From: Pseudomonas furukawaii
GTDB taxonomy: Bacteria > Pseudomonadota > Gammaproteobacteria > Pseudomonadales > Pseudomonadaceae
NCBI RefSeq assembly: GCF_002355475.1
Contig: NZ_AP014862.1
Span: 5,704,001 to 5,768,000, forward strand
Direction of reading: 5' to 3'
Length of the DNA: 64,000 nucleotides
Shown here: positions 16,810 through 28,157 of the stretch, piece by piece
Numbering within the stretch: position 1 is the stretch's first letter
Layout of the letters: each line of letters starts with the position of its first letter
Notes under the pieces: model-generated
The model's input: only the letters and a program-made list of their open reading frames with translations
Told to the model about the DNA's origin: nothing
Databases searched by the model: none
Translations under genes and position numbers: made by a program

Positions 16810-19800
16810 TCATTGCGGGTTGGCACGGGTGCTGGAGAGCAGCGAGCCCAGGCTCGCGGCTTTCGGCTTGACCAGCCAGAACTTGCGCAGGTAATCGTCC
16901 AGGTTCTCCAGCAGGTGGGCACCCCAGTCGCTGGAGGTTTCCTTGACGTACTCCACCAGCACGCTGTGCAGGTGGCTGCGGTAGGCCTCCATGGACTCGT
17001 TGCTGATGCGCTGGATCTCCACCAGTTCGTGGTTCACCCGGTCGACGAAGCTGTTGTCCAGGTCGAGCACGTAGGCGAAGCCGCCGGTCATGCCGGAACC
17101 GAAGTTGTAGCCGGTCTTGCCGAGCACGCAGACGAAACCGCCGGTCATGTACTCGCAGCAGTGGTCGCCGGTGCCTTCCACCACGGCGTGAGCACCGGAG
17201 TTGCGCACGGCGAAACGCTCACCGGCGGTACCCGCGGCAAACAGCTTGCCACCGGTGGCGCCGTAGAGGCAGGTGTTGCCGACGATCGCCGACTCCTGGC
17301 TCTTGAACGGGCTGACCTTCGGCGGGGTGATCACCAGCTTGCCACCGGTCATGCCCTTGCCCACGTAGTCGTTGGCGTCGCCTTCCAGGTACAGGTGCAG
17401 GCCGCCGGCGTTCCAGACGCCGAAGCTCTGGCCGGCGGTGCCCTTGAAGCGGAAGGTCACCGGCTTGTCCTTCATGCCCTGGTTGCCGTGGCGACGGGCG
17501 ATCTCGCCGGAGACACGCGCGCCGATGGAACGGTCGCAGTTGCCGATTTCCAGGTCGTAGCAGCCACCGGTCTTGTTCTCCACGGCAGCCTGGGCGATTG
17601 CCCACATTTTCTCGGCCAGCAGGCCCTGGTCGAACGGCGGGTTCTTCTCGACCTGGCAGAACTGCGGCTTGTCGGCCGGGATCAGGTCGCTGCCCAGCAA
17701 GGGAGTCAGGTCCAGGTTGCCCTGCTTGGCGGTCTCGCCCGGCAGGATATCCAGCAGGTCGGTACGGCCGATCAGCTCACCGAGGCTGCGCACACCGACC
17801 CTGGCCAGCCACTCGCGGGTTTCCTCGGCGATGTAGGTGAAGAAGTTCATCACCATCTCGACAGTGCCGATGAAATGATCCTTGCGCAGCTTGTCGTTCT
17901 GGGTGGCAACACCGGTGGCGCAGTTGTTCAGGTGGCAGATGCGCAGGTACTTGCAACCCAGGGCGACCATGGGCGCGGTGCCGAAGCCGAAGCTCTCGGC
18001 GCCGAGGATGGCCGCCTTGATCACGTCGAGGCCGGTCTTCAGGCCACCGTCGGTCTGCACCCGGACCTTGCCGCGCAGGTCGTTGCCCCGCAGGGTCTGG
18101 TGCGCCTCGGAGAGGCCCAGCTCCCAGGGGCTGCCGGCGTACTTGATGGAGGTCAGCGGAGACGCTCCGGTGCCGCCGTCGTAGCCGGAAATGGTGATCA
18201 GGTCGGCGTAGGCCTTGGCCACGCCGGCGGCGATGGTGCCGACGCCGGGCTCGGCCACCAGCTTCACCGACACCAGCGCCTGCGGGTTGACCTGCTTGAG
18301 GTCATAGATCAGCTGCGCCAGGTCCTCGATGGAGTAGATGTCGTGGTGCGGCGGAGGCGAGATCAGGGTCACGCCGGGCACTGCGTAGCGCAGGCGGGCG
18401 ATCAGGCCGTTGACCTTGCCGCCGGGCAGCTGGCCGCCCTCGCCGGGCTTGGCGCCCTGAGCCACCTTGATCTGCAGCACTTCGGCGTTGACCAGGTACT
18501 CGGGGGTGACACCGAAGCGGCCGGTGGCCACCTGCTTGATCTTGGAGCTGCGCAGGGTGCCGTAGCGGGCCGGGTCTTCGCCGCCCTCACCGGAGTTGGA
18601 GCGCGCACCCAGGCGGTTCATGGCCTCAGCGATGGCTTCATGGGCCTCCGGAGACAGCGCGCCGAGGGAGATGCCTGCGGAGTCGAAGCGCTTGAGGATG
18701 TCCTCGACCGGCTCGACCTCATCCAGGGACAGCGGCTGGGCGGCCTCCTTGACCTTGAGCAGGTCGCGGATCATGGACACCGGGCGCTGGTCCACCAGGG
18801 CGGTGTATTCCTTGTACTTCTCGTAGTTGCCTTCCTTCACCGCCGCCTGCAGGGCGTTGACCACGTCGGGGTTGTAGGCGTGGTACTCGCCACCGTAGAC
18901 GAACTTCAGCAGGCCGCCCTGCTGGATCGGACGACGGTTGTTCCAGGCTTCCTGGGCCAGCAGCTTCTGCTCGGCCTCGATGTCGACGAAACGGGCACCC
19001 TGGATGCGACTGGCGACGCCGCGGAAGCTGAGGTCGACCACTTCATCGGCCAGGCCCACGGCTTCGAACAACTGGGCGCCGCGGTAGGAGGCGATGGTGG
19101 AGATCCCCATCTTCGAGAGGATCTTCAGCAGGCCCTTGGAGATGCCCTTGCGGTAGTGCTTGAAGACTTCGTACAGGTCGCCCAGCACCTCGCCGGTGCG
19201 GATCAGGTCGGCCAGCACTTCGTAGGCGAGGAAGGGGTACACGGCGGAGGCGCCGAAACCCACCAGCACCGCGAAATGGTGCGGGTCACGGGCGGTAGCG
19301 GTTTCCACCAGGATGTTGCAGTCGCAACGCAGGCCCTTCTCCACCAGGCGATGGTGCACGGCGCCAACGGCCAGGGATGCGTGGGCCGGCAGCTTGCCGG
19401 GCGCGATGTGGCGGTCGGTCAGCACCAGCAGGACCTTGCCGGCGCGCACGGCTTCCTCGGCCTGGTCGGCCATGTTGCGCACGGCGGCCTCGAGCCCGAG
19501 GGACTCGTCGTAGTTCAGGTCGATGATCTGGCGCTCGAAGCCCGGACGTTCCAGGCTCATCAGCGCGTGCCACTTGGCCGGGGAAATCACCGGGCTGCTG
19601 AGGATCACGCGGGTGGCGTGGTCCGGGGACTCGCTGAAGATGTTGCGCTCGGCGCCCAGGCAGATCTCCAGGGACATGACGATGGCTTCGCGCAGCGGGT
19701 CGATCGGCGGGTTGGTCACCTGCGCGAACTGCTGGCGGAAGTAGTCGTAGGTCGAACGGATGCGCTGGGACAGCACGGCCATGGGAGTGTCGTCGCCCAT

Positions 19801-21255
19801 GGAGCCGACGGCCTCCTGGCCCTGCTCGGCCAACGGGCGCAGCACCTGGTCACGCTCCTCGAAGGTGACCTGGAACATCTTCATGTACTGCTTCAGCTGG
19901 TCGCTGTCGTAGCTGGCGGCGCCATGGTCGTCGTCGAGCTTGGCCTGGATGCGCACGGCGCTCTGGCGCAGCCACTGCTTGTAGGGGTGACGCGACTTCA
20001 GGCGGTTGTCGATGTCCTCGGTGTTGAGGATCTGGCCGGTCTCGGTGTCGACGGCGAGGATCTGGCCCGGGCCGACGCGGCCCTTGGCGATGACGTCCTC
20101 GGGCTTGTAGTCCCACACGCCGATTTCGGAGGCCAGGGTGATGTAGCCGTTCCGGGTGGTGACCCAGCGGGCCGGACGCAGGCCGTTGCGATCCAGCAGG
20201 CAGGCGGCGTAGCGGCCGTCGGTCAGTACGACGCCGGCGGGGCCATCCCAGGGCTCCATGTGCATGGAGTTGTATTCGTAGAAGGCGCGCAGGTCGGCAT
20301 CCATGGTCTCCATGTTCTGCCAGGCCGGCGGAATGATCATGCGCACGCCACGGAACAGGTCGATACCGCCGGTGACCATCAGTTCCAGCATGTTGTCCAT
20401 GCTGGAGGAGTCGGAGCCGACGCGGTTGACCAGCGGGCCCAGCTCGTCGATGTCGGGCAACTGGTCGTTGGCGAACTTGGTGCGGCGGGCGACCGCCCAG
20501 TTGCGGTTGCCGGTGATGGTGTTGATCTCGCCGTTGTGGGCGAGGAAGCGGAAGGGCTGCGCCAGCGGCCACTTCGGCAGGGTGTTGGTGGAGAAGCGCT
20601 GGTGGAAGACGCAGATGGCGGTCTGCAGGCGCTCGTCACCCAGGTCCGGGTAGAACTGCTGCAGGTCCGCCGGCATCATCAGGCCTTTGTAGATGATGGT
20701 CCTGTTGGAGAAGCTGCAGATGTAGTGGTCGCTGTCCTCGGCGTTGGCCACGGAGGAGCGGCGACGGGCGCTGAACAGCTTGACCGCCATTTCCTGGTCG
20801 GACAGGCCGGCGCCACCGATGAAGACCTGCTCGATCTGCGGCAGGCGCTCCAGGGCCAGGCGGCCGAGGACGCTGGTATCCACCGGGACCTTGCGCCAGC
20901 CGATCAGCTGCAGGCCGGCCTTGGCGATCTCGCGGTTCATGTTCTCGCGAGCGGCTTCGGCACGCACCGGGTCCTGATTGAAGAACACCATGCCGACAGC
21001 GTACTGATCGGGCAGCGAGACGCCAAAGGTCTCCTGGGCGATCGCACGCAGGAAAAGGTCAGGTTTTTGAATCAGCAGACCACAACCATCACCCGTCTTG
21101 CCGTCGGCGTTGATGCCGCCGCGATGGGTCATGCAGGTCAGGGCTTCGATGGCGGTGTTCAGGAGGTCGTGACTCGCCTCACCTTGCATGTGGGCGATCA
21201 AGCCGAAACCGCAGTTATCCTTGAACTGATCAGGATGGTACAGACCTGCTTTCAT
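16810..21255 (-). CDS. gltB: glutamate synthase (NADPH) large subunit GltB
   Basis: 1481-residue alpha subunit of GOGAT, making two glutamates from glutamine and 2-oxoglutarate. Class II glutamine amidotransferase domain: Cys15 in [13 protein letters not shown] becomes the N-terminal nucleophile after removal of a 14-residue propeptide. The FMN/synthase barrel carries [10 protein letters not shown]. The 3Fe-4S cysteines lie in [19 protein letters not shown]. The C-terminal beta-helix has the usual Gly-rich repeats (GMTGG, TGG). I start at 21255 because family members begin MKAGLY and the candidate promoter lies between this ATG and the upstream in-frame ATGs at 21378 and 21396. It forms an operon with gltD. 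Confidence 0.96.
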   Translation of the reverse strand: MKAGLYHPDQFKDNCGFGLIAHMQGEASHDLLNTAIEALTCMTHRGGINADGKTGDGCGLLIQKPDLFLRAIAQETFGVSLPDQYAVGMVFFNQDPVRAEAARENMNREIAKAGLQLIGWRKVPVDTSVLGRLALERLPQIEQVFIGGAGLSDQEMAVKLFSARRRSSVANAEDSDHYICSFSNRTIIYKGLMMPADLQQFYPDLGDERLQTAICVFHQRFSTNTLPKWPLAQPFRFLAHNGEINTITGNRNWAVARRTKFANDQLPDIDELGPLVNRVGSDSSSMDNMLELMVTGGIDLFRGVRMIIPPAWQNMETMDADLRAFYEYNSMHMEPWDGPAGVVLTDGRYAACLLDRNGLRPARWVTTRNGYITLASEIGVWDYKPEDVIAKGRVGPGQILAVDTETGQILNTEDIDNRLKSRHPYKQWLRQSAVRIQAKLDDDHGAASYDSDQLKQYMKMFQVTFEERDQVLRPLAEQGQEAVGSMGDDTPMAVLSQRIRSTYDYFRQQFAQVTNPPIDPLREAIVMSLEICLGAERNIFSESPDHATRVILSSPVISPAKWHALMSLERPGFERQIIDLNYDESLGLEAAVRNMADQAEEAVRAGKVLLVLTDRHIAPGKLPAHASLAVGAVHHRLVEKGLRCDCNILVETATARDPHHFAVLVGFGASAVYPFLAYEVLADLIRTGEVLGDLYEVFKHYRKGISKGLLKILSKMGISTIASYRGAQLFEAVGLADEVVDLSFRGVASRIQGARFVDIEAEQKLLAQEAWNNRRPIQQGGLLKFVYGGEYHAYNPDVVNALQAAVKEGNYEKYKEYTALVDQRPVSMIRDLLKVKEAAQPLSLDEVEPVEDILKRFDSAGISLGALSPEAHEAIAEAMNRLGARSNSGEGGEDPARYGTLRSSKIKQVATGRFGVTPEYLVNAEVLQIKVAQGAKPGEGGQLPGGKVNGLIARLRYAVPGVTLISPPPHHDIYSIEDLAQLIYDLKQVNPQALVSVKLVAEPGVGTIAAGVAKAYADLITISGYDGGTGASPLTSIKYAGSPWELGLSEAHQTLRGNDLRGKVRVQTDGGLKTGLDVIKAAILGAESFGFGTAPMVALGCKYLRICHLNNCATGVATQNDKLRKDHFIGTVEMVMNFFTYIAEETREWLARVGVRSLGELIGRTDLLDILPGETAKQGNLDLTPLLGSDLIPADKPQFCQVEKNPPFDQGLLAEKMWAIAQAAVENKTGGCYDLEIGNCDRSIGARVSGEIARRHGNQGMKDKPVTFRFKGTAGQSFGVWNAGGLHLYLEGDANDYVGKGMTGGKLVITPPKVSPFKSQESAIVGNTCLYGATGGKLFAAGTAGERFAVRNSGAHAVVEGTGDHCCEYMTGGFVCVLGKTGYNFGSGMTGGFAYVLDLDNSFVDRVNHELVEIQRISNESMEAYRSHLHSVLVEYVKETSSDWGAHLLENLDDYLRKFWLVKPKAASLGSLLSSTRANPQ

Positions 21256-21274
21256 AGGGGAACTCTCACCAGGG

Positions 21275-21294
21275 CTGCCTCCGAAAAGAGGCAG
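21275..21294 (-). promoter_or_regulatory. leader hairpin upstream of gltB
   Basis: CTGCCTC and GAGGCAG form a perfect 7-bp stem with a 6-base loop in the predicted 5' leader, about 20 bases before the gltB start codon. It could influence ribosome access. Function is not shown by sequence. Confidence 0.35.
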
Positions 21295-21369
21295 AATTGC
21301 TTTGTAATTCAACTCCTTACCGTACGCACCGGACTTGGCGCCAGCTTTTACGTAGGGCAAAGGGAGGTC

Positions 21370-21398
21370 ATTGTACATAGCAGGCTGGTCGACCACAA
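21370..21398 (-). promoter_or_regulatory. candidate sigma-70 promoter of gltBD
   Basis: On the minus strand a -35 box TTGTGG (21398-21393) is followed after 17 bases by a -10 box TACAAT (21375-21370). Transcription would begin near 21363, leaving a leader of about 108 bases. Confidence 0.5.
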
Positions 21399-21447
21399 AT
21401 CTTAACGACCAACAAGTGAAAGTGGATGTCGCAAAAATGAATGAATA

Positions 21448-21479
21448 GACCAGGCGGCCGTGCTAACGACCGCCTGGTC
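21448..21479 (-). terminator. terminator after damX
   Basis: A 10-bp perfect stem GACCAGGCGG / CCGCCTGGTC with a 12-base loop lies 30 bases after the damX stop. It is followed on the minus strand by a T-rich but interrupted tract. It isolates gltBD from the pil-aro-damX operon. Confidence 0.7.
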
Positions 21480-21508
21480 ACAAGGCGGGGGATCAGGCTC
21501 GCTGGATA

Positions 21509-23146
21509 CTAGCGAGCCATCTCCTGCTGGATGCTGGCGAAGGTCTTGGGCCAGGGCTTGCCGGCCTGGACCTTGGCGGGCAGCGACTTGATCGCGGCCT
21601 GGGCGGCGGAGCGGCTGGAGAAGCTGCCGTAGGTCACCACATAGAGCGCCTTGCCCTGGTGCAGCTTCTTGAAGTAACGATACTGCCCCCCATTCTGCTG
21701 GACGAAGGCCTTGGCATTGCTCTCGGAACTCGTGCCAAGCACCTGCAGCGCGAAATGGCTGCCGGACTGGCCACGGTACCAGGCGCCGCCCGCACTTCCG
21801 GCACCCACGGGCGCGGCAGGCGCTGCGACCGGCTTCTCGGCGGGCTTGACCACTGCTTGCGTGGCAGCAGGCTTGGCCACTGGTGCAGCAGGCGCTGCGG
21901 GCTTGGGCTCTGGCGCCGATGCCGCTGGCACTGGTGCTGGCGCGACAGGCGTCGCGGGGGCCACTGCGATTGGCTTGGAGGGCACAGGCAGAGGCTGGGC
22001 AGAGGCGATGGGCTGCACGGGCGCGGCAGGCGCCGGACCAGCCGGCACACCTACGGGAGGCGCCGTGGTGGTCACGGTGGGCGGCACATTGGAAGCGCCC
22101 TCCTGGGCCGGAGCGTCTTCCATCTCTCCCTGACCGGCAGCCTGGGCCAGCGGCTCACGGATGACCGGCTGCGCCTCCCCTACCAACGGCAACGGCAGCG
22201 GCTGCGAAGAGCCGGCGAATTCGACGGCGGGCGAGCCCGCCTCTCCGTCAACCTGGGCTTCGGCGGTGGCCGGGGCGCTGTCGGGCGCCGGTTCGTTGCG
22301 GCCCTGCATCATCCAGGCGGCGACGACCCCGATGCCGACGACGGCGAGGGCCAACAGGTGCTTCTTCGGCAGACTGAATCCACCTGGTGATTTACGGGCG
22401 GCGCCACGCTGGGCGAGCATCGCCTCGATCAAGAGATCGCGCGCCACCTGATTGATGGCGCCCGGCCAACCGCCGGACTGCAGGTGGATATCCTCAACCT
22501 GCTCATCACTGAGGAGATCGATCTCACGCCCCGCGCCTTCGAGGCGCTGGGCGAGGTACTCGCGGGTTTCTTCCGGGCTGTAGGGCTGCAATTCGATGAC
22601 ATGGAAGCGCTCTTCGCCTTCGTTTAGCGTATCCAGGCGTTCCAGAAGCGAATCTTCGCCGAACAGGAAGACATGGGCGCGGGCCTCGACATTGCCCTGG
22701 GACAGAGTCAACAGGTTCTCGAGGGAGGCGTCGTCCAATTCCTCGGCGTCATCCACCAGCAGGTAGACCTCCTGGCCGGTGATGGACAACTGGGCGATCT
22801 GGGCCAGCACCGAACGTACATCGGCCTGGGCGATATTCAATCCCTGGGCGATCTGCCGGAGCAGCCCCCCCACCTCCGCCGAGTTGCGTGCCGACACCAC
22901 CAGGCTCTGTACCGCCTGTTTGTTGGTGCTGGCCACCAGGGCCTGGCGCAGCAGGGTCTTGCCACTCCCGTGGGGGCCGCTGACCACCAGCATCAGTTGG
23001 CTATAACGCGCCAGATGATGAAGCTGGCCCAGCACCGGCTTGCGCTGGGCAGGGAAGAACTTGAAGCCGGGCACCCGCGCGGCAAAGGGGTCATGGGTGA
23101 ACTGATAGTGGCCGAGATAGGCCTCGTCGGCGTGCAGGCTGCTCAT
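21509..23146 (-). CDS. damX: AAA ATPase with C-terminal SPOR domain (DamX-like)
   Basis: 545-residue inner-membrane protein. The cytoplasmic AAA/GspA-like ATPase domain has Walker A GPHGSGKTLL at about residue 59 and Walker B VYLLVDDAEELDD. One membrane span follows at about 268-288 (LLALAVVGIGVVAAWMM). A long Pro/Ala-rich periplasmic linker then leads to a SPOR domain in the last ~80 residues (GSHFALQVLGTSSE to the end). SPOR domains bind denuded septal peptidoglycan. E. coli DamX is encoded in the same place after aroB and acts in division, though its ATPase part differs. The start is 9 bases after the aroB stop, so it is translated from the same operon. Confidence 0.8.
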   Translation of the reverse strand: MSSLHADEAYLGHYQFTHDPFAARVPGFKFFPAQRKPVLGQLHHLARYSQLMLVVSGPHGSGKTLLRQALVASTNKQAVQSLVVSARNSAEVGGLLRQIAQGLNIAQADVRSVLAQIAQLSITGQEVYLLVDDAEELDDASLENLLTLSQGNVEARAHVFLFGEDSLLERLDTLNEGEERFHVIELQPYSPEETREYLAQRLEGAGREIDLLSDEQVEDIHLQSGGWPGAINQVARDLLIEAMLAQRGAARKSPGGFSLPKKHLLALAVVGIGVVAAWMMQGRNEPAPDSAPATAEAQVDGEAGSPAVEFAGSSQPLPLPLVGEAQPVIREPLAQAAGQGEMEDAPAQEGASNVPPTVTTTAPPVGVPAGPAPAAPVQPIASAQPLPVPSKPIAVAPATPVAPAPVPAASAPEPKPAAPAAPVAKPAATQAVVKPAEKPVAAPAAPVGAGSAGGAWYRGQSGSHFALQVLGTSSESNAKAFVQQNGGQYRYFKKLHQGKALYVVTYGSFSSRSAAQAAIKSLPAKVQAGKPWPKTFASIQQEMAR

Positions 23147-23155
23147 GCTAATCCC

Positions 23156-24259
23156 TTATTCTCCGGGCTGTTCGGCCAGGGCGCGGTAGTCGGTGGCGAG
23201 GGTGGCCTCCAGAATTTCCCGCGGATAATCGGCGGTGACGACGGCGTCCCCGACCTGGCGCAGCAGCACCAGGCGCAGTTGACCATCGAGCACCTTCTTG
23301 TCTACGGCCATGTGCTGGAGGAAATGTTCCGCCGTCATCTCCGCCGGCGGTACGACCGGAAGGCCGGCATCTCGCAACAGGCGGATCGCGGCATCGCGCT
23401 CTTCAGCGGAAATCCACCCCAGTCGACTGGACATCTCCAGGGCCATGACGGTGCCGGCCGATACCGCTTCACCGTGCAGCCATGCGCCATAGCCCATGTG
23501 GGTTTCGATGGCGTGTCCGAAGGTATGGCCCAGGTTGAGAATGGCGCGCAGGCCGGATTCTCGCTCGTCCGCCCCGACCACACGGGCCTTGGCGGCACAG
23601 GAGCGTTCGATGGCTTCGGTCAGCGCGTTGGCGTCCAGCCCGCGCAGGGCGGGCATCCGCTCTTCCAGCCAGGGCAGGAAGGAGACGTCGCAGATCAGGC
23701 CGTACTTGATGACCTCGGCCAGCCCGGCGGACAGCTCGCGCCCCGGCAGGGTCTTCAGGCTGTCGGTGTCGATGATCACGGCCTTGGGCTGGTAGAAGGC
23801 ACCGACCATGTTCTTGCCCAGCGGGTGGTTGATCCCGGTCTTGCCGCCCACCGAGGAGTCGACCTGGGACAGCAGCGTGGTCGGCACCTGGATGAAGTCG
23901 ACGCCGCGCTGGTAGCAGGCCGCGGCGAATCCAGCCATGTCGCCGATCACGCCGCCACCCAGGGCGATGATAGTGGTGCGGCGATCATGGCGCGCGCCCA
24001 ACAGGGCGTCGAAGATCAGTTGCAGGGTTTCCCAGTTCTTGTGGGCCTCGCCATCGGGCAGGACCACAGGCAGCACCGAATAGCCCTGGAGCGTACGGGT
24101 CAAGGTCTCCAGATAGAGCGGAGCGACCGTTTCATTGGTGACGATGGCCACCTGCCGGCCAGCGATATGGGGCGCGAAGAGCTCCGACCGCGACAGCAAT
24201 CCGGAACCGATGTGGATGGGATAGCTACGCTCGCCGAGATCGACCTGAAGTGTTCGCAT
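23156..24259 (-). CDS. aroB: 3-dehydroquinate synthase AroB
   Basis: 367-residue cytoplasmic enzyme that converts DAHP to 3-dehydroquinate, the second shikimate-pathway step, using NAD and a divalent metal. Visible family motifs: [10 protein letters not shown], the NAD-binding [33 protein letters not shown], and the metal-binding histidines in [12 protein letters not shown]. Length and N-terminus ([18 protein letters not shown]) are standard. Lies 51 bases after aroK and 9 bases before damX. Confidence 0.97.
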   Translation of the reverse strand: MRTLQVDLGERSYPIHIGSGLLSRSELFAPHIAGRQVAIVTNETVAPLYLETLTRTLQGYSVLPVVLPDGEAHKNWETLQLIFDALLGARHDRRTTIIALGGGVIGDMAGFAAACYQRGVDFIQVPTTLLSQVDSSVGGKTGINHPLGKNMVGAFYQPKAVIIDTDSLKTLPGRELSAGLAEVIKYGLICDVSFLPWLEERMPALRGLDANALTEAIERSCAAKARVVGADERESGLRAILNLGHTFGHAIETHMGYGAWLHGEAVSAGTVMALEMSSRLGWISAEERDAAIRLLRDAGLPVVPPAEMTAEHFLQHMAVDKKVLDGQLRLVLLRQVGDAVVTADYPREILEATLATDYRALAEQPGE

Positions 24260-24310
24260 GGGGCCCCCGATTTCAAAAGGGCTAAAGAATAGCGCAGTTC
24301 CGCCCTCGCT

Positions 24311-24829
24311 TTAACGGGGCGGCAGTTTCTGCAATCGCGCCAGGATTTCCTGCACCACCAGACGCGGCGGCCGCTCATCCGTCTCGATGATGATATCGGC
24401 GATCTCGCGATAGAGCGGATCACGAATCGCCATCAGATCACGCAGGACCTTGCCCGGATCAGCGGTCCGCAACAGCGGTCGATTGCGGTCCCTCGCGGTA
24501 CGCTCGATCTGCTGCTCCACCGAAGTGTGCAGATAGACGACGCGCCCGCCGGCACGCAGGGCCTGGCGATTGGCCGGGCGCAAAACCGCGCCACCGCCTG
24601 TGGCGAGGACGACACCGTCCTCTTCACAGATCTCCTCGATCATCGCCTGTTCGCGGTCCCTGAATCCCTGTTCGCCCTCGACATCGAATATCCAGGGGAT
24701 ATCGGCACCGGTACGCTGTTCGATTTCCTTATCGGAGTCCTTGAAGGGAAGACGCAGTTCTTTAGCAAGCAAACGCCCGATGGTGCTTTTTCCAGCTCCC
24801 ATCGGGCCAATAAGGATCAGATTTCGCAC
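24311..24829 (-). CDS. aroK: shikimate kinase AroK
   Basis: 172-residue kinase that phosphorylates shikimate at the 3-hydroxyl using ATP. P-loop GPMGAGKST is at residues 8-16, the substrate-binding Asp and Arg lie in [13 protein letters not shown], and the glycine motif is VLATGGGAV. It starts with GTG only 5 bases after the pilQ stop. This couples an aromatic amino-acid gene to the pilus operon, an arrangement shared by many gammaproteobacteria (hof/pil-aroK-aroB). Confidence 0.96.
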   Translation of the reverse strand: MRNLILIGPMGAGKSTIGRLLAKELRLPFKDSDKEIEQRTGADIPWIFDVEGEQGFRDREQAMIEEICEEDGVVLATGGGAVLRPANRQALRAGGRVVYLHTSVEQQIERTARDRNRPLLRTADPGKVLRDLMAIRDPLYREIADIIIETDERPPRLVVQEILARLQKLPPR

Positions 24830-24834
24830 CGATA

Positions 24835-26985
24835 TCAGCGACTCACCGCAATGGCCTGGTTATTCATGATGCGGGGGGTGAGGAATACCAGGAGCTCGGA
24901 TTTCTTGTCCTGAACCACGTCGCGACGGAACATGCGGCCGAGGAAGGGCAGGTCGCCGAGGAAGGGCACCTTGTCCACCGCCTTGGTTTGGGTGTTGGAG
25001 AATACCCCACCTATCACGATGGTTTCACCATCGTTCACCAGTACCTTGGCGTTAACCTCGTTCTTGTTGATGGGCGGTACACCGTTCAGGGCGTTGCCGA
25101 AGTCCGGCGCATCCTTGGTGACCTTCACTTCCATGATGATGCGGTTGTCCGGCGTGATCTGCGGAGTGACCTCCAGGGACAGCGCGGCTTCCTTGAAGGA
25201 GGTGCTGGTGGCGCCACTGGAGCTCGCCTCCTGGTAGGGAATCTCGGCGCCCTTCAGGATCTTTGCAGTCTCCTTGTCGGAAGTGACCACCTTGGGCTGA
25301 GAAACGATCTCGCCATTACCGGTTTTCTCCATCGCCGACAGTTCAAGGTCAAGGATGGTGTTGTCGGTGATGAAGCCGATACCGATGCTGGAAGTGGCCC
25401 CGGTGGCACCCAGGTCGACGAACGGGGCGTTGGCCAGCAGCGGGTTGTTGGCGTTACCCGCCGCCGGACGGCCATTGCCGCCGCCGCCGATCACGAAGTT
25501 GTTGTCACCGACGCTGGCACCGCGCCAATTCACGCCCAGCGCCTTGTCGTAGTCCACGTTGGCCTCGACGATGCGGGCCTCGATCATCACCTGGCGGACG
25601 GGAATATCCAGTTGGGTGACGATACGGCGCAGCTCGTCCAGCTTGTCCTGGGTCTGGTAGGCGATGATGCTGTTGGTCCGGTCATCCACGGTGATGGAGC
25701 CGCGCTCATCGGTGCCGGCGGCACTCGGATCGCCACTGGTGACCGACTGGAACAGCTTGGCGATGTCAGCCGCCTTGGCATAGTTCACCTGAATCAGCTC
25801 ACGGCGCAGGGGAGCCAGTTCTGCGATCTGCTTCTGCGATTCCAGTTCCTGGCGCTCGCGGGCCGCGATCTCGTCAGCCGGCGCCACCAGGAGCACATTG
25901 CCCACCTTGCGCTTGTCCAGGCCCTTGGTCTTCAGCACCAGGTCCAGCGCCTGATCCCAGGGCACGTTCTGCAGCCGCAGGGTGATATTGCCCTGCACTG
26001 TATCGGACGCCACCAGGTTCAGGTCAGTGAAATCGGCGATCAGCTGAAGCACCGAGCGAACGTCGATATCCTGGAAGTTCAGGGAGAGCTTTTCACCCGA
26101 GTAGGCGAAACGCTCGGCCTTGCGCTTCTCGACGTCATCCTGGGTCAGCGGCTTGATGCTGACGGTCAGCTTGTTGTCGGTCTGGTACGCCAGGTAATCG
26201 TAGAAGCCGGTGGGCTCGATGCTGATGCTGGCGTCATTGCCCGAACCGGCGGCACTGACGAACTGCACCGGGGTGGCGAAGTCCTTCACATCCAGACGGA
26301 CACGCAAGGGTTCCGGCAACTGGGTCTTGGCGAAGTTGAGGCGGATGCGACCGCCCTGCTCCTGGATGTCCGGGCTCACGCTCGGATCGGACAGGGTGAT
26401 GACTACATTGCCCTCACCCTGCTCTCCACGCTGGAAATCGATGTTCTCGATGGTACGTCCGACGCGGGCATAGCTCTTGGCCGGCTGCGCGGCGCTCAGG
26501 GGCGCAGCCACGGGCGCCGGCGCGGCGGCGACGGGACGTGGTGCGGCGGGCGCCGCCGGAGCCGAGGCGGACTCACCCACCAGCACATAGAGGTTACGAC
26601 CCTCCACGCGCGTACTGTAAGGCACGAGTGTGGACAGGTTGATGATCAGTCGAGTGCGATCCTTGGCCTCCACCACGGTCAGGCTGCGGGCATTGCCAAC
26701 GCCCAGTTCGCGGTTCTTCGTGCCCAGCTTGTTGGACACCCCAGGCAGGTCCAGGGCTATGCGCGCCGGCTGCTCGATGGTGTATCCGCGCGGCGCCACC
26801 ACCGGCTCGTCGAAGGCCAGCTTGAGTTCGACCCTGTCGCCCGGCAGGGCCGCGACATCCAGGGACTGCAAGTCAGCCGCCAGCAGCGCCGGCGACAGCA
26901 GGGCGGCCAAGAGCGTGATACCAAGGCGCGATAGCGAGCTTTTCATCATCGGATTCCGTTGTGCAGACCGGTCATTATTCTTCAT
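24835..26985 (-). CDS. pilQ: type IV pilus secretin PilQ
   Basis: Outer-membrane secretin forming the gated pore through which the pilus leaves the cell. Two AMIN domains (about residues 40-280 and including [11 protein letters not shown]) bind peptidoglycan. An STN/secretin N0 domain ([21 protein letters not shown]), a KH-like N1 domain and the C-terminal secretin beta-barrel follow; the secretin signature ends in [16 protein letters not shown] signal peptide ends near LLAADLQ. I choose 26985 (716 residues) because GAGGTG precedes that ATG by 5 bases. The ATG at 26949 (704 residues) is a real alternative and gives a more typical signal peptide. Gap to pilP is 15 bases. Confidence 0.93.
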   Translation of the reverse strand: MKNNDRSAQRNPMMKSSLSRLGITLLAALLSPALLAADLQSLDVAALPGDRVELKLAFDEPVVAPRGYTIEQPARIALDLPGVSNKLGTKNRELGVGNARSLTVVEAKDRTRLIINLSTLVPYSTRVEGRNLYVLVGESASAPAAPAAPRPVAAAPAPVAAPLSAAQPAKSYARVGRTIENIDFQRGEQGEGNVVITLSDPSVSPDIQEQGGRIRLNFAKTQLPEPLRVRLDVKDFATPVQFVSAAGSGNDASISIEPTGFYDYLAYQTDNKLTVSIKPLTQDDVEKRKAERFAYSGEKLSLNFQDIDVRSVLQLIADFTDLNLVASDTVQGNITLRLQNVPWDQALDLVLKTKGLDKRKVGNVLLVAPADEIAARERQELESQKQIAELAPLRRELIQVNYAKAADIAKLFQSVTSGDPSAAGTDERGSITVDDRTNSIIAYQTQDKLDELRRIVTQLDIPVRQVMIEARIVEANVDYDKALGVNWRGASVGDNNFVIGGGGNGRPAAGNANNPLLANAPFVDLGATGATSSIGIGFITDNTILDLELSAMEKTGNGEIVSQPKVVTSDKETAKILKGAEIPYQEASSSGATSTSFKEAALSLEVTPQITPDNRIIMEVKVTKDAPDFGNALNGVPPINKNEVNAKVLVNDGETIVIGGVFSNTQTKAVDKVPFLGDLPFLGRMFRRDVVQDKKSELLVFLTPRIMNNQAIAVSR

Positions 26986-27000
26986 CGGTTCACCTCGCAC

Positions 27001-27537
27001 TCAAGAAGAGCGCTCCCTCAGCGCGAGGGTACGCGGACGTTCCAGCCATCCGCCCTCCCCGTCCGGGACAATTTCCACCACATCCACCTTGGCTTCGTCG
27101 ATCGCGACGATGCGGCCGTGGTTGCGCCCCAGGTAATCCCCCACCTTGACTCGGTGCACCCCTCCCGCACCACTGATCAGGGCGAAGCGCCCCCCCGTGT
27201 TGGACAAGGTGCCCACCATCTGGAAGGACTCGATATTGAAGCCCTCGAGGAACTGCTTCACCCGCGTTTCGTCCGGACGGATGTCCTTCGATCCCTTCTG
27301 CTGCTGCGTCAGGTCAATCTTGATCGGCGGCTGGAAGGGGCTGCGCAATGCTGCAGCACTGTAGGTGAAGGCCTCGTAGGGCTGGAACTTCGGCAGGGGC
27401 TCGATGGAACCCTTGGGACGGGCGCGCACCTCGTCCATGTAGGCTTGCAGGTCGCCGAAATCGTTGCCGACACCACAGCCGGACAAGGTGGCGAACATCA
27501 GGGCGCAGAGCGCCAGGCGGGCGCGGGCACTACTCAT
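27001..27537 (-). CDS. pilP: type IV pilus lipoprotein PilP
   Basis: 178-residue inner-membrane lipoprotein of the pilus alignment complex; it links PilN/PilO to the secretin PilQ. The signal peptide ends in the lipobox LSGC with Cys21 as lipid site. The C-terminal beta domain (residues about 95-170: NIESFQMVGTLSNTGGRFAL, VGDYLGRNHGRIVAID) is the part that contacts PilQ in homologues. The start codon overlaps the pilO stop by 4 bases (ATGA), showing translational coupling. Confidence 0.95.
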   Translation of the reverse strand: MSSARARLALCALMFATLSGCGVGNDFGDLQAYMDEVRARPKGSIEPLPKFQPYEAFTYSAAALRSPFQPPIKIDLTQQQKGSKDIRPDETRVKQFLEGFNIESFQMVGTLSNTGGRFALISGAGGVHRVKVGDYLGRNHGRIVAIDEAKVDVVEIVPDGEGGWLERPRTLALRERSS

Positions 27538-28157
27538 TTCTGCAGCCCCTTGTCGTTGTAGCGATAGGTCTTGGCCAGGATCGACATGCGCAGCTTGGAA
27601 CCACCCGCCTGATCCAGCGGCTTGATCTCGAAGTCATGCAGGGTGACGATCCGCGGCAGGCTCGACACACCGCTGACGAAGGTGGCCAGATCGTGATAGC
27701 CACCGACCACGGAGATCCGGATCGGCAGCTCGATGTAGAACTGCTGCGTGGCCTCGGGCAGCAGCTTGATCTCTTCGAACTCCAGGCCACTGCCCAGACC
27801 GGTACGGGTAATGTCCTCCAGCAGCCCAGGCACTTCGGTGTCACTCGGCAGTTGGCGCAACAACGCGCCGAAGGAGGTTTCCATCTCCTTCATCTGATCC
27901 TTGTAGGCCTCCAGGTTGGCCGCCTGGAACGCCTTGGTGGCGAACTGCTGCTTGAGGGTCGCCTCCTCGGCACGCTTCGAGTCCAGCTGGCTCTCCAGGT
28001 CCTTGAGGTGGAAGTTGTACCCCAGCGCCAGTACCAGAACGAGCAGCAGGATGCAGGTGATCACCTTGACCGCCAGCGGCCAGGAACCCAGGTTATTCAG
28101 GTCAAGATCGGCCAGATCGATCTTGCGCAGGTTTTCGATGGATTCGGACAGGCTCAT
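27534..28157 (-). CDS. pilO: type IV pilus alignment protein PilO
   Basis: 207-residue bitopic inner-membrane protein. A short cytoplasmic N-terminus (about 1-25) is followed by one membrane helix (AVKVITCILLLVLVLALGY), a coiled coil (about 48-95) and a periplasmic ferredoxin-like domain. It pairs with PilN. Start at 28157 overlaps the pilN stop in ATGA; GGAG lies ten bases upstream. The longer open frame to 28331 is just the pilN gene read in another frame. Confidence 0.95.
   Translation of the reverse strand: MSLSESIENLRKIDLADLDLNNLGSWPLAVKVITCILLLVLVLALGYNFHLKDLESQLDSKRAEEATLKQQFATKAFQAANLEAYKDQMKEMETSFGALLRQLPSDTEVPGLLEDITRTGLGSGLEFEEIKLLPEATQQFYIELPIRISVVGGYHDLATFVSGVSSLPRIVTLHDFEIKPLDQAGGSKLRMSILAKTYRYNDKGLQK

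Noticed and set aside
21640-22260. The GC-rich, repetitive stretch in damX as a mobile or regulatory repeat
   Set aside because: It encodes a Pro/Ala-rich periplasmic linker, the expected part between the membrane helix and the SPOR domain.
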